64,000 nucleotides of DNA from an uncultured Bacteroidales bacterium (GCA_905234755.1 CAJOIT010000003.1:789140-853139), one strand, 5' to 3'; shown: positions 42,805 through 52,957, numbered from the stretch's first letter. Translations and numbers: made by a program. Notes: generated from the sequence alone by a model not told the origin.

Positions 42805-43341
42805 ATGGAAACCATAAAAGTTCTTGACAGGGAGTTCGTTCCCTACATCGACCACGAAACCATCGTGTCGAAAATTAAGGAAATGGCAGAAAAGATGAAC
42901 CGCGACCTCCGCGACAAAAATCCGCTCTTCCTTGGAATTCTAAACGGTTCGTTCATGTTCGCCGCCGAATTGTTCAACCACCTTACAATCGACTGCAACA
43001 TTTCGTTCCTGAAACTCGCATCGTACGAAGGCACAAACTCCACTGGCAAGGTTAAAAGACTTATCGGTGTGAACGAAGACATTAAGGACAGAACCGTTGT
43101 AATCGTCGAGGACATCATCGACACCGGCATCACAATGGACCATATCGAGAAGCAGCTGATTGGCTACGAACCAAAGGAAATAAAGATTGCCACACTGCTC
43201 TACAAGTCGGAAATCTACAACAACAAGTACCCTATCGACTATTTCTGCTTCGACATACCGCAGAAATTCATCGTCGGCTTCGGTCTCGACTACGATGGAT
43301 ACGGAAGAAATTTACCCAGCATTTATCAGGAAACCAAATAA
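42805..43341 (+). CDS. hpt: Hypoxanthine phosphoribosyltransferase
   Basis: The ATG at 42805, preceded by AGAGG, gives 178 residues. The PRPP-binding motif is VVIVEDIIDTGITM and the pyrophosphate loop is LGILNGSFMFAAEL. Base-binding residues lie in the C-terminal FIVGFGLDYDGYGRNLP. It salvages hypoxanthine and guanine to IMP and GMP. It starts a three-gene run with adk and ansA; the ORF extends six codons upstream without family similarity. Confidence 0.94.
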   Translation: METIKVLDREFVPYIDHETIVSKIKEMAEKMNRDLRDKNPLFLGILNGSFMFAAELFNHLTIDCNISFLKLASYEGTNSTGKVKRLIGVNEDIKDRTVVIVEDIIDTGITMDHIEKQLIGYEPKEIKIATLLYKSEIYNNKYPIDYFCFDIPQKFIVGFGLDYDGYGRNLPSIYQETK

Positions 43342-43353
43342 AACAAAAATATC

Positions 43354-43926
43354 ATGCTTAACATTGCAATATTCGGAGCACCGGGCGCAGGAAAAGGAAC
43401 ACAAGCCCAAAGCATTATCGACAAGTACAACTTGAAATACATATCAACAGGAAACATCCTCAGGTCGGAAATTGCCAAGGGGACGCCGCTAGGACTTGAG
43501 GCAAAGGCAATTATCGAAAAAGGGAACCTCGTAAGCGACGAGTTAGTAACCAAGATTATCGAAAAGTTCATCGCCGACAATCGCAATCCAAACGGATTCC
43601 TTTTTGACGGCTTCCCACGCACACGCGAACAGGCAAAGAATCTCGATGAAATCCTGAAGCGCGAAGGAATGGAACTTTCCTGCCTTCTCAACATGGATGT
43701 GCCACGCGAAGAACTCATTAGTCGCATGATGCACCGCGCACAGGTTGAAAACCGAGCTGATGACACTCCAGAAATCTTCGAGAACCGTCTGAAGGAATAC
43801 GAAGAAAAGACCTTCCCCGTAATGGAACACTATCAGAATCAGGGCAAAGTGATGTCGATAAGCGGAGTCGGCAGCATTGAGGAAATTTTTGTCCGCCTTG
43901 CAGAAAAGATTGACAGCTTGCTATAA
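43354..43926 (+). CDS. adk: Adenylate kinase
   Basis: A 190-residue short-type adenylate kinase that interconverts ATP, AMP and ADP. The P-loop is FGAPGAGKGTQA; AMP-binding STGNILRSEI and DGFPRTREQAKNLD follow. The lid is short, with no zinc cysteines, as in other Bacteroidetes. It is 12 bases after hpt and overlaps ansA by one base, so the three genes are one operon. Confidence 0.97.
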   Translation: MLNIAIFGAPGAGKGTQAQSIIDKYNLKYISTGNILRSEIAKGTPLGLEAKAIIEKGNLVSDELVTKIIEKFIADNRNPNGFLFDGFPRTREQAKNLDEILKREGMELSCLLNMDVPREELISRMMHRAQVENRADDTPEIFENRLKEYEEKTFPVMEHYQNQGKVMSISGVGSIEEIFVRLAEKIDSLL

Positions 43927-44945
43927 TGAACAGACCGAAAATACTTATAATATATACAGGCGGAACAATCGGCATGATTCAAGACAAGAATGGCGTATTA
44001 CAGCCGTTCAATTTCGAGAATCTGCTCAGCTATATCCCTATGCTGAAGGATTTTCCTGCCGAAATAAGTTCTTACAGTTTCGAAACTCCAATAGATTCAT
44101 CGGATGCCGACCCCGACTTCTGGGTTGAGATTGTGGAGGTAATTGAAAAGAACTACGACCACTACGACGGTTTTGTCGTTCTGCACGGCTCAGACACAAT
44201 GGCTTACACAGCTTCGGCATTGAGTTTCATGCTCGAAAATGTGAACAAGCCGATAATCCTCACTGGATCGCAATTACCGATTGGACTTTTGCGCACCGAT
44301 GGACGCGAAAACATGATTTCGGCAATAGAACTCGCCAGCATGCAACGCGACGGAAAGCCTGTCATCCACGAGGTTTGCGTATATTTCGAAAGTCGTCTGT
44401 ACCGTGGTAACAGAACTACAAAGTACAGCGCAGAAAATTTCGACGCTTTCCGTTCGCCCAACTATCCTTGGCTTGCACAAGCAGGTATCGACGTAAAAGT
44501 TGAAGAGGACAAACTTTGGACAAGCAAGAACGCTCCGCTGGTTACACACAAAAAACTCTGCCGCGACATTGCCGTGCTGAAGTACTTCCCCGGCATACAG
44601 CCCAAGACCATTGAGGCAATCATAAACATTGAAGGTCTGCGCGGACTGATTGTAGAATCGTATGGTTCGGGAAATCTTACCACCAACGATAAGATTATCA
44701 AGTTGTTTGAAGAAGCAATTGACAAGGGAATAACAATACTGAACATAACTCAATGCACTGTAGGTTCGGTTGTTCACGGCAAATATGCCACCAGCCTGAA
44801 ACTAATGAACTGCGGAGTCGTAAGCGGCAAGGACATGACCATCGAGGCGGCAATCACAAAGATGATGTTCCTCCTGGGAATGGACTGTCCGAAAGACAAA
44901 ATGAAGCAACTGCTCATGCAGTCGATTTGCGGAGAAATATCATAG
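43926..44945 (+). CDS. ansA: Type I (cytoplasmic) L-asparaginase
   Basis: A 339-residue asparaginase that hydrolyses asparagine to aspartate and ammonia. The first catalytic Thr is in IYTGGTIGMIQD and the second in VVLHGSDTMAYTASALSFM, with the Asp and Lys of the second triad nearby. No signal peptide is present, which fits the type I, low-affinity cytoplasmic enzyme. It is the last gene of the hpt-adk-ansA operon. Confidence 0.92.
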   Translation: MNRPKILIIYTGGTIGMIQDKNGVLQPFNFENLLSYIPMLKDFPAEISSYSFETPIDSSDADPDFWVEIVEVIEKNYDHYDGFVVLHGSDTMAYTASALSFMLENVNKPIILTGSQLPIGLLRTDGRENMISAIELASMQRDGKPVIHEVCVYFESRLYRGNRTTKYSAENFDAFRSPNYPWLAQAGIDVKVEEDKLWTSKNAPLVTHKKLCRDIAVLKYFPGIQPKTIEAIINIEGLRGLIVESYGSGNLTTNDKIIKLFEEAIDKGITILNITQCTVGSVVHGKYATSLKLMNCGVVSGKDMTIEAAITKMMFLLGMDCPKDKMKQLLMQSICGEIS

Positions 44946-44964
44946 CAACAACACAGCACAACTG

Positions 44965-47448
44965 ATGAAAATAAAGACCTTCCTTTTAACACTCACGACT
45001 TGTCTGGTCATGAATATGGCGTATGCGCAACGACAAGGCGGACAGCCTGCCGATGGCGTAATATACGGCACCATACTCGAAAAGGACAGCAACGAGCCTG
45101 TTGAATTTGCCAACATTGTGGTTTACGACAAGGACGGCAAGGTAATAGCAGGAAGCATGAGCGACAGTCACGGCAAATTCAACGTGCAAAATGTACCATA
45201 CGGAACTCACAAGGTTGAAGTTCTGTTCATTGGCTACGGCAAGGTTACTCGCGAAGGCGTAAGCATAACCGCCGACAAGAAGTCATTCAACATGGGCAAG
45301 ATACACTTAAGCGTTGATGCTCAAATGCTTGGTGAAGTGGAAGTCGAAGCAACAATGAACAATGTAGACTATCGTCTCGACCGCAAGGTAATAAATGTAA
45401 ATCAGGACATTGTGTCGGCAGGAGCATCGGCTGTGGAAGTGCTTGAAAATGCGCCATCAGTAACTACCGACCTCGACGGAAATGTATCTCTGCGTGGTTC
45501 AGAGAGTTTCCTTGTGCTTATTGATGGTCGTCCTAGTCCGCTCGAAGGCAGCGAGGCATTGCAGCAGATTCCAGCAAGTTCTATCGAAAGCATTGAGATA
45601 ATCACCAATCCATCAGCCAAATACGCGCCAGATGGCGTTGGCGGAATCATCAATGTCGTGCTGAAAAAGGAAAAGCGCAAGGGTTACAACGGACAGGTGT
45701 CGGCCAACTACGGTAACAACAATACCTTCGGAGGGAACGCACTGTTCAATTTCCGCACACAGAAAGTAAACTTTTTCATCGGTGGCGAATACAATAGGCG
45801 AATGAGCAAGAGTTTTGGCAAGTCGGAACGCGAAACCTACCTTAACGCAGCCAAGGATTCGATGTTCTGCCTAAACAACCAGAACTCAGGACTTTACGGC
45901 AGACAAAGTTGGAACGCTCGTGCAGGTCTCGACATCTACATTACCGACAATGATGTTATTACAATTTCGGGCAAATATGGCGCAAGAGGTCATTCTGGCA
46001 ACGGAATTACCGAAGCGGAGACATTCTATTTCAACAAGATAGACTCATTAATCTACGACCCGCACACCTTTAGTTTAGGTTTGCCCTACTCCTACAGCGC
46101 CGAGGAAATTTCGAAGCGCAAAAACAGCTACTGGAGCGGCGACATCAACTATCAGCGCAAATTTGCAAAACCCGGACACGAACTGCAATTGTATTTCAAC
46201 TATTCGGCAAACCGTTCCAACAACAACAACGAGTACTCCGAGGCAGAAACCGAAAGTCTTGGCGGTGAAATACTTGCAGGTGCTGTTGAAGACCGTTACC
46301 GCACATTGGAAATCGGAACACAGGACAGGTATCAGGCAAAAGCCGACTATGTGTTGCCGTTCAACGAGAAGTCGAAACTTGAGGCTGGCTACGAAATCAA
46401 CATCCGCAACCAGACAAACGACTACACATACGCCGTACTACAGAACGATGATTGGATTAACGATGATTCGCGCCACAGCCCATACGACTTCGACCTCAAT
46501 GTGCAGTCTGGATATGTGATTTACTCGAATTTCTGGAAAAACTTTGGTTATCAGGTAGGTTTGAGAACCGAATACACAAACCGCGTCTTTGCAATTCCCG
46601 ACAGCAACTATGTGTACAAGAAGTTCGATTTCTTCCCGTCGGTACACCTATCCTACTCGTTCTCAGAAGATTTGCAAATTATGGCAAGCTACAGCAGGCG
46701 TCTCGAAAGACCTCGTCCGTGGAACCTTAACCCGATGACACAGGTGGAAGACCCGAACAATGTACGCCGTGGAAATCCAGGACTTAACCCCGAATATACA
46801 AATTCGTATGACATGTCGTTGCAAAAGCGTTTCGGTGAGCATTTTGTATCGTTCGAGCTTTACGCACGACAGACTAACGACCTGATACAGAATGTCACAC
46901 TGGTCGACACTGCAAATTCCAACATGTACATCAAGACTTTCGACAACATTGGCAAGGACCTTTCAATCGGAAGCGAGATCATGGCAAACATCAATCCTTG
47001 CAAATGGTACAACCTGAACGCTAGCGTAAACGCCTACTACTACGCAATAACATCGGAACAATATCGTAGCAACAGTACATTCACATGGAGGGTAAGACTA
47101 AATAATACATTCAGAATCAAGAAGTCGGGAACCAACATTCAGTTCGGCGGATTCTACGATGCACCTTCGATTACAGCACAGGGACGAAGCGCAGGAAGAA
47201 TAGCGTTCAATCTTGGCATTAAGCAGGATTTCCTCGACAAGAGACTATCAATCAGCGTAAACTTCCGCAACCTGTTCAACACCATGAAGTTCAACACGAC
47301 CACGGAGACCGACTATTTGTACTACCATGTTACAAGGTCGAACACCTGGCCAAATTTCAATATTTCAATAACTTATAAAATTAACGATTTCAAGAAACGC
47401 AAAGATAAAGACGGAGATTCAGACGATGACGGCGGAAGTGAAATGTAG
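44965..47448 (+). CDS. TonB-dependent outer-membrane receptor
   Basis: An 827-residue protein. It has a signal peptide (1-22, ending AYAQ), a carboxypeptidase-like regulatory domain (about 33-125, GTILEKDSNEPVEFANIVV), a plug (about 130-245, VEVLENAPSVTTDLDGNVSLRG) and a C-terminal beta-barrel ending in ITYKINDFKKRKDKDG. The barrel continues to a charged aspartate/glycine tail. The ligand cannot be read from the sequence. It overlaps the following gene by 23 bases. Confidence 0.87.
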   Translation: MKIKTFLLTLTTCLVMNMAYAQRQGGQPADGVIYGTILEKDSNEPVEFANIVVYDKDGKVIAGSMSDSHGKFNVQNVPYGTHKVEVLFIGYGKVTREGVSITADKKSFNMGKIHLSVDAQMLGEVEVEATMNNVDYRLDRKVINVNQDIVSAGASAVEVLENAPSVTTDLDGNVSLRGSESFLVLIDGRPSPLEGSEALQQIPASSIESIEIITNPSAKYAPDGVGGIINVVLKKEKRKGYNGQVSANYGNNNTFGGNALFNFRTQKVNFFIGGEYNRRMSKSFGKSERETYLNAAKDSMFCLNNQNSGLYGRQSWNARAGLDIYITDNDVITISGKYGARGHSGNGITEAETFYFNKIDSLIYDPHTFSLGLPYSYSAEEISKRKNSYWSGDINYQRKFAKPGHELQLYFNYSANRSNNNNEYSEAETESLGGEILAGAVEDRYRTLEIGTQDRYQAKADYVLPFNEKSKLEAGYEINIRNQTNDYTYAVLQNDDWINDDSRHSPYDFDLNVQSGYVIYSNFWKNFGYQVGLRTEYTNRVFAIPDSNYVYKKFDFFPSVHLSYSFSEDLQIMASYSRRLERPRPWNLNPMTQVEDPNNVRRGNPGLNPEYTNSYDMSLQKRFGEHFVSFELYARQTNDLIQNVTLVDTANSNMYIKTFDNIGKDLSIGSEIMANINPCKWYNLNASVNAYYYAITSEQYRSNSTFTWRVRLNNTFRIKKSGTNIQFGGFYDAPSITAQGRSAGRIAFNLGIKQDFLDKRLSISVNFRNLFNTMKFNTTTETDYLYYHVTRSNTWPNFNISITYKINDFKKRKDKDGDSDDDGGSEM

Positions 47449-48352
47449 GAGAATAATATTGGGAATCATAGCACTATCGTGCATTTATGTATCGGCAAAA
47501 GCACAAGTTTACATTACCGACCACAAGATAAACAAGACCACAAAATGCCTGTTTTCGGAATACGAAACATCATTCACGACATATAGGCTGGAAGACGGAG
47601 ACATTTATGTTGACGAATTTATTGTTGACATGGAACTGCCAGAAAGCGGTTCGCTCGATGAAGTGTCGGAAAAAGACATTCGCGAAAAAATCTCGGCTAT
47701 AGTCATTGGCGATGGAAAGGGAACAAATCCAGAGAATCTGATAGAGAAGTACATAACAGAAAAATACCTTTCAAAATACGAAACGCACAAGATTATTGGC
47801 GACAGCGAATGTAATACCTTCATTTCAACCATCAAAAGCAAGAACTCAATGCTATCGGACGAAATGCTATGGGAACCAGCATACTACGGAAGTATCTCTG
47901 GAAAACTTATCTTCCAGACCAACATGTTTCTTTCGTACAGCATTACCGAAAAATCGTGCAATGCGATGACCTGCATAAGAAAGGAAACGACATTCGTATA
48001 TGACATTGTAAATAAGAGATTTCTAAGCGAGAACGACTTCCTTCTCCCCGACAAAGCCAATGAATATCTGGAACTTATCAGAAACACAATGACAAGGGAG
48101 CAGAAACTTGCATACAACAAGACAGAAATCAATTACAACAGCAACTTTTACATTGATGAATACGGCCTTACCTATGTTTTCAATTCCGACAAGTATCTCG
48201 ACGAATACGAAGCTACAATACATGTACTGCTAAATCCAAAATATGTAAGGCAACAGACAAAAACGGAATCCATTGTCTATAAGTTCTTTAACATTGGACA
48301 AGTAGAACGCGCTAAAGCAAAAAAGCAGAACAAAGCGATTGCAACAAATTGA
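47426..48352 (+). CDS. Secreted DUF3298/RsiV-like protein
   Basis: A 308-residue protein with an N-terminal hydrophobic stretch (about 9-24, ending AKAQ) after a basic start, consistent with a signal peptide. The C-terminal region (about 190-290, FVYDIVNKRFLSENDFLL and IDEYGLTYVFN) resembles the DUF3298/RsiV fold, which in some bacteria binds lysozyme or envelope stress ligands. There is no sigma factor nearby and no cytosolic anti-sigma domain. It overlaps the receptor gene, so the two are coupled. Confidence 0.6.
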   Translation: MTAEVKCRRIILGIIALSCIYVSAKAQVYITDHKINKTTKCLFSEYETSFTTYRLEDGDIYVDEFIVDMELPESGSLDEVSEKDIREKISAIVIGDGKGTNPENLIEKYITEKYLSKYETHKIIGDSECNTFISTIKSKNSMLSDEMLWEPAYYGSISGKLIFQTNMFLSYSITEKSCNAMTCIRKETTFVYDIVNKRFLSENDFLLPDKANEYLELIRNTMTREQKLAYNKTEINYNSNFYIDEYGLTYVFNSDKYLDEYEATIHVLLNPKYVRQQTKTESIVYKFFNIGQVERAKAKKQNKAIATN

Positions 48353-48550
48353 AAGTTGAAAAGGCTAAAAGCGAAACAGCCAAACAGCCTCACCGCCTTT
48401 GCTGTTAGCCTGTTAGTCTTAAACTCCAACAACAACAAAACAACATCAAACAATTTCAAACTATCTCAAACAATCTGAAACAATCTGAAACAGAGAAACT
48501 AGAAACCAGAAACTTAGAAACGGGCTTTAGCCCATAGAAACTTAGAAACT
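48353..48550. repeat. Three-block intergenic word array before ygfA
   Basis: Read on the minus strand it holds GTTTCTAAGTTTCT words with a GGGCTAAAGCCC hairpin, then about six TTTCAGATTGTTT-type units, then GACTAACAGGCTAACAGC words. The first and last blocks match the two blocks at 40306-40798; the middle matches 15990-16076. It ends 6 bases before the ygfA ATG. Confidence 0.7.
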
Positions 48551-48556
48551 ATAATT

Positions 48557-49081
48557 ATGGACAAGAAAGAACTAAGAAAACAAATAAAGGCTTTGAAGAA
48601 GCAACATACAGCCGAACAACTTGACATTCAGTCGAAAGTCATAATGAAAAAGGTTGAATCGCATCCAGATTTCATCAAAGCGGAAAAAGTAATGCTTTAC
48701 TACTCGCTTCCCGATGAAGTTCAGACTGCAGATTTCATTGCCAAGTGGCGCAAAAACAAGCAGATAATCCTGCCTACAGTCGTTGGCGATGATATTGTTC
48801 CTGTGAAGTTAGACAACAGCACTACCTTCGCAAAAGGCGACTTCGACATACAAGAGCCTCAATCTGAACCATATACAGGCGAATACGACTTAATAATAGT
48901 TCCGGGCGTAGCCTTCGATAGAAACGGAAACCGCCTTGGCAGAGGACGAGGCTATTACGACAGATTCTTGTGCCACCACACGGATGTCAAGAAGATAGGT
49001 ATATGCTTTGATTTTCAGCTTGTTGATGAGATTCCGACAGAACCTACCGACATCAAAATGGACGAAATAATCAGTTTGTAG
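48557..49081 (+). CDS. ygfA: 5-formyltetrahydrofolate cyclo-ligase
   Basis: A 174-residue enzyme that converts 5-formyl-THF to methenyl-THF using ATP. It opens MDKKELRKQIKALKKQ. ATP/substrate motifs are LPDEVQTADFI and the C-terminal LIIVPGVAFDRNGNRLGRGR with YYDRFL. Length is typical. A word array lies immediately upstream, so the leader is made almost entirely of repeat sequence. Confidence 0.92.
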   Translation: MDKKELRKQIKALKKQHTAEQLDIQSKVIMKKVESHPDFIKAEKVMLYYSLPDEVQTADFIAKWRKNKQIILPTVVGDDIVPVKLDNSTTFAKGDFDIQEPQSEPYTGEYDLIIVPGVAFDRNGNRLGRGRGYYDRFLCHHTDVKKIGICFDFQLVDEIPTEPTDIKMDEIISL

Positions 49082-49096
49082 GTTTGTTTATCGAAT

Positions 49097-50416
49097 CTAT
49101 GATTCAACTACATATTCAACAAACTTCAAATAAACATTTCTGTACCAAGATTCCAACTCACCGAACATTGTCGTGTTATGCCACAATAGCACAAAGTCGC
49201 CTTCAACGGCAAAACATCTATCGTACAAACGACAAATACTTGCATACGCTTCTTCCTCAGTCAAGCTTCTATACTGGAATAAGGTAGTATCCATTGCAAT
49301 AAGCGGGTGTTCAACTACATCAGTAACACAATCTTTATCAATATCATACAGCCTATACGGATGGCATGTTCCGCAACGAAAACCTTCATGTTCAGGAAAA
49401 ACCAATGTAGAGTCATGACGAATGCCACATTTCTGCCATATCTGTGGAGTACTATGCACATCGAATCGAAGGAAATGCTGACGAGAACTATTTATTTCAC
49501 AATTAGTTACACTTTGAAGATTGTTCTTTTCGCTTGTGAAAACATCTGCCGATGAATAAGAATCCAATCCACCATGCAGACCGACAGATTTTCCAGCAGA
49601 AATTAGCCTTTCAATGCACCTCTTTGTTCTGCTAGAAAAGATATTGTACGAGCAATCATAACCTCTACTTAACGCCTTGAAATAAAATTTAGAATAAAGA
49701 TTATTTTCAACTGAAACTTTAAGTAAATCTAGCATTCCAGAAACATAAGGATCGCACTCAACTTTACGCCACGACTTAATGTATGCACACAAAGATTTCC
49801 ACGACAAACGCAAACTTTTCCTCACAAGCAAGTCCCCAGCTATTGTCTTGACCGCCTTTCCAAAATTCTGGAAGCGGAATAGAAAATCTATATCGTGAGT
49901 CGGAATAAAATTAGACTTTCGTGGTGAGATTGACACAGCAGAAAAATTGTTGCAGACAAATTTTCTCAACAACAATGCATATTCATCAACAATCGGAATT
50001 TCAATTAAATTATATTTATCAGCTAAACTATCACTATAAGAAAATCGACCATACTTATCACGCTTATCCTCGCGAGTTTCCTCGTAACGCGAAAGCAAAG
50101 CAAACGATATCGAAAGCAAGTCGGCATTAACCGACACCGCACCATCCTCAAGCGAAAACAACTCCTTGCCTTCTGCAAGTCCAAGCACTTTAATCTTTAC
50201 TTTATTATCGTATGAATTTATTTCTGAATAACAAGCATTTCCACTCAGCAAAACCTCTATATTTTCATTAGTCGGAACTGGAAATTTCACTTGAATGCAA
50301 CCTTCGACAACAATGGTCGGCACAGGCGACACTTCAACAGAGAAATTTCCCTGAGGGAATGCCACATCAGCCAAACAGCCAAGCGTGCACCTTATTGCAT
50401 TTAATGTCATAACCAT
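49097..50416 (-). CDS. Polysaccharide deacetylase-like protein (DUF7033 type)
   Basis: From the ATG at 50416 the product has 439 residues. The N-terminal half is a beta/alpha domain seen in Bacteroidetes deacetylase-like proteins; the C-terminal half (about 175-430) resembles a deacetylase barrel with PTHDIDF (metal Asp/His) and SVGLHGGLDSYSS, then VEHPLIAMDTTLF. It may modify surface polysaccharide. The -7 box TACTTTTG at 50467-50474 supports starts at 50416 or 50410. Confidence 0.68.
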   Translation of the reverse strand: MVMTLNAIRCTLGCLADVAFPQGNFSVEVSPVPTIVVEGCIQVKFPVPTNENIEVLLSGNACYSEINSYDNKVKIKVLGLAEGKELFSLEDGAVSVNADLLSISFALLSRYEETREDKRDKYGRFSYSDSLADKYNLIEIPIVDEYALLLRKFVCNNFSAVSISPRKSNFIPTHDIDFLFRFQNFGKAVKTIAGDLLVRKSLRLSWKSLCAYIKSWRKVECDPYVSGMLDLLKVSVENNLYSKFYFKALSRGYDCSYNIFSSRTKRCIERLISAGKSVGLHGGLDSYSSADVFTSEKNNLQSVTNCEINSSRQHFLRFDVHSTPQIWQKCGIRHDSTLVFPEHEGFRCGTCHPYRLYDIDKDCVTDVVEHPLIAMDTTLFQYRSLTEEEAYASICRLYDRCFAVEGDFVLLWHNTTMFGELESWYRNVYLKFVEYVVES

Positions 50417-50466
50417 TTTATACAAAAGCAGTTGCAGGCATTTGTGCAAAATGCTTGTTATTACCG

Positions 50467-50474
50467 CAAAAGTA
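50467..50474 (-). promoter_or_regulatory. Bacteroidetes -7 box (TACTTTTG)
   Basis: Exact TAnnTTTG, 50 bases before the ATG at 50416. It excludes the upstream ORF start at 50506. Confidence 0.55.
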
Positions 50475-50554
50475 ATATTTTTGTTAATAACAATTGTCAA
50501 AAACACGACATCAACGCAAATTATTTACTACCTTCGCATTTTAAAGACACTCGC

Positions 50555-51439
50555 ATGGAAGACAAGGAAAAAGTCCTGATAATCATAAACCCCACATCCG
50601 GCACCGGCAAGCAGAAGTCGGCGCTGAAGGCTATTGAAAAAAAGATTGACAGGATAAACTTTGACTACGAAATCAAGGAAACACAATATGCCCATCATGC
50701 GACCGAAATTGCCAGACAAGCTGCTACCGATGGATGCGACATCGTTGTTGCAGTTGGTGGCGATGGCACGGTAAACGAAGTGGCACAGGGACTTGTCGGC
50801 ACGCAGACAAAAATGGGCATAATCCCCTGTGGTTCAGGCAACGGACTCGCACGAAGCCTAAAAATTCCGATTACGCCAGCCAAGGCTGTAGAGGTGCTTA
50901 ACGACAACAAAATGAAGCGAATAGACACCATGAGCGTCAACGGACATTTCTGTGCAAGCATTGCGGGAATTGGCTTCGATGCATTGATAGCCAAGGAGTT
51001 TCAAGAAAAGCCAAAGAACACTAGAGGCTTCCATTCATACCTGCAACTGATTGCTACAAAGTACCCCAAATACAAGCCCAACCAGTACAAGCTCGAAATC
51101 GATGGCGTTTCTTCCGTCCACAAGGCGATGTTCATCTGCCTTGCCAATGCTAACCAATTCGGTTACAATGCAATAGTATCTCCCGACTCAAGAATTGACG
51201 ATGGTCTTATCGACATTTGCATTGTGAAAAATATACCGATTCTCTCCGCTACGCCAACAGCCTTGTTGCTATTAACAAACAACCTGAACCACTCACCACG
51301 AGTTAAGATTATGCGCGGAAAAAATGTAAAAATCTGCAACAACACAAACGGATACGCGAACATAGACGGAGAAGCCATAGAGGTCGGAAAAACTGTTGAT
51401 ATATCAATATTGCACAAGTCGTTAATGGTTATATGCTAA
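50555..51439 (+). CDS. Diacylglycerol kinase-family lipid kinase
   Basis: The ATG at 50555 gives 294 residues. ATP-binding loop VAVGGDGTVNEVAQGL and the substrate-loop IIPCGSGNGLARSLKIP are the DAGK catalytic signatures; NPTSGTGKQKSA is near the start. Family members phosphorylate diacylglycerol or other lipids for recycling. A near-consensus -7 box (TACCTTCG) is at 50529-50536. The upstream ORF extension overlaps the divergent promoter and is not coding. Confidence 0.9.
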   Translation: MEDKEKVLIIINPTSGTGKQKSALKAIEKKIDRINFDYEIKETQYAHHATEIARQAATDGCDIVVAVGGDGTVNEVAQGLVGTQTKMGIIPCGSGNGLARSLKIPITPAKAVEVLNDNKMKRIDTMSVNGHFCASIAGIGFDALIAKEFQEKPKNTRGFHSYLQLIATKYPKYKPNQYKLEIDGVSSVHKAMFICLANANQFGYNAIVSPDSRIDDGLIDICIVKNIPILSATPTALLLLTNNLNHSPRVKIMRGKNVKICNNTNGYANIDGEAIEVGKTVDISILHKSLMVIC

Positions 51440-52095
51440 ACAAACACTTCATATTATTTCTGTTACTGGCAATAACATTTTCCATCGCCTCCGCACAACG
51501 AAACGATGCAGACACTGTACGCTACGACTACTCATTTTCATTCAACAATGGAGTGTACACATCCTTCTATTCATTCAGAAACAATGCACCTATTCCATTC
51601 GACAGGATAGTGTCTCCCGCCTACGACAACGACTTTTTCAAAAAGATACTGCTTTGTGAAACAATAAGTTACTACGATGAAAACGGAACATTGAACGAGA
51701 TTCCGCGAAAACTCATCTGGGGATACGCAAACAACGGAAAGCCAAACATTTACAAGAACGACAAATTCAACCTGATACCATACATAGGCACAATATCACA
51801 TTTCGTAACTACTGAACTCGTTACACACTACACAGGCGGAACTATGATGTACGACCCTATGTACATACCATCATCCACACAATCATACACTTCCGAAGAA
51901 CTTGTGCATTACTTCATTGACATGAACACTGGTGAGATAATCACATACAGCAGCAAAAACCTGCTTGAACTGATAAAGGATGACACCGAACTTTACAACG
52001 AATACTCGAAACTCGGAAAACGTAAACGAAACAAAAGCGTTATGGAATATGTCCAGAAATACAACAATAAGCATCCTATTTACTTTAACAAATAA
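51433..52095 (+). CDS. Secreted hypothetical protein
   Basis: A 220-residue protein with a signal peptide (1-21, ending ASAQ) and a mostly beta, tyrosine- and asparagine-rich mature part, followed by a basic C-terminal helix (LGKRKRNKSVMEYVQKYN). No family recognised. It overlaps the lipid kinase by 7 bases and lies 1 base before the next secreted protein gene, so it belongs to the kinase-folC operon. Confidence 0.6.
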   Translation: MLNKHFILFLLLAITFSIASAQRNDADTVRYDYSFSFNNGVYTSFYSFRNNAPIPFDRIVSPAYDNDFFKKILLCETISYYDENGTLNEIPRKLIWGYANNGKPNIYKNDKFNLIPYIGTISHFVTTELVTHYTGGTMMYDPMYIPSSTQSYTSEELVHYFIDMNTGEIITYSSKNLLELIKDDTELYNEYSKLGKRKRNKSVMEYVQKYNNKHPIYFNK

Positions 52096-52096
52096 T

Positions 52097-52957
52097 ATGA
52101 ATATCAGACGATTAATATTAATTTCAGTTATTGCTGTCATCTCAATATCAGCATTGGCACAAATCAAAGTACCTATCGGCACTCAGTCCGAAATAAACAC
52201 TTTCTACAACACGACAACCTATGTCGTAATGAAAAACGAATTCATGAGCGACTACAACATAGCAATAAAGCAAGCCGTCGAAAAACACTGGACTATAACG
52301 CCGTATAAATTCATAAAGGCCAGCGAATTCGAAAAATTGCGCCACGACGACGACAAATCGTTCCTAGTGGTAAACATTGCATATTTTGATGGTGACGACA
52401 CAAAATTCGAATTCATGATATTGTCGCTTGGCGGAAGCAAATACAAGACAGTTGACGACATGCCTACCCTATGCGCCGTTCCTTTGTGCTACTACGGCGA
52501 CGAAGACGAAGAAAAATACACTTACAAAATCGGCGCAATGGTAAAACACTGCCAGACTCATGTCGATATTTGCCACAAGCACCCAGAACTAAAGAAGGAA
52601 ACAATACTCGACTACTACCTCAACAACTCCAGCAATCCCGCCGAAAAGAAATTATACCTGCTAAAAGACGAAATATCAGAAGATTTGCGTAGTAATTCGG
52701 CACTAAAGGATGCATATCCATACGATGCTGAATTTGTTACAGCCGAAAGAATTGAAGAACTGATAAACGGAAACGATGACAAGGCATTGATTGCACTCAT
52801 TATCAATCCATTCGAAGGAAGCGGGCACCAATACTGCTTCAAACTAATAATTGATGCAAAGGAAGGAATGATATACTACTACGATTTTCAAAAGCTTAAG
52901 AAAAACACTACCGGATACATTACCTCCGACGATCTCAAAAAACTATCAAAACAATGA
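52097..52957 (+). CDS. Secreted hypothetical protein
   Basis: The ATG at 52097 gives 286 residues with a signal peptide (1-21, ending ALAQ). The mature protein mixes beta strands with charged helices (KKETILDYYLNNSSNPAEKK). It has about four cysteines, unusual for these exports. No domain recognised. The upstream frame extends 39 codons, but that part is antisense-like shadow over the preceding gene's end. It overlaps folC by 4 bases. Confidence 0.6.
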   Translation: MNIRRLILISVIAVISISALAQIKVPIGTQSEINTFYNTTTYVVMKNEFMSDYNIAIKQAVEKHWTITPYKFIKASEFEKLRHDDDKSFLVVNIAYFDGDDTKFEFMILSLGGSKYKTVDDMPTLCAVPLCYYGDEDEEKYTYKIGAMVKHCQTHVDICHKHPELKKETILDYYLNNSSNPAEKKLYLLKDEISEDLRSNSALKDAYPYDAEFVTAERIEELINGNDDKALIALIINPFEGSGHQYCFKLIIDAKEGMIYYYDFQKLKKNTTGYITSDDLKKLSKQ

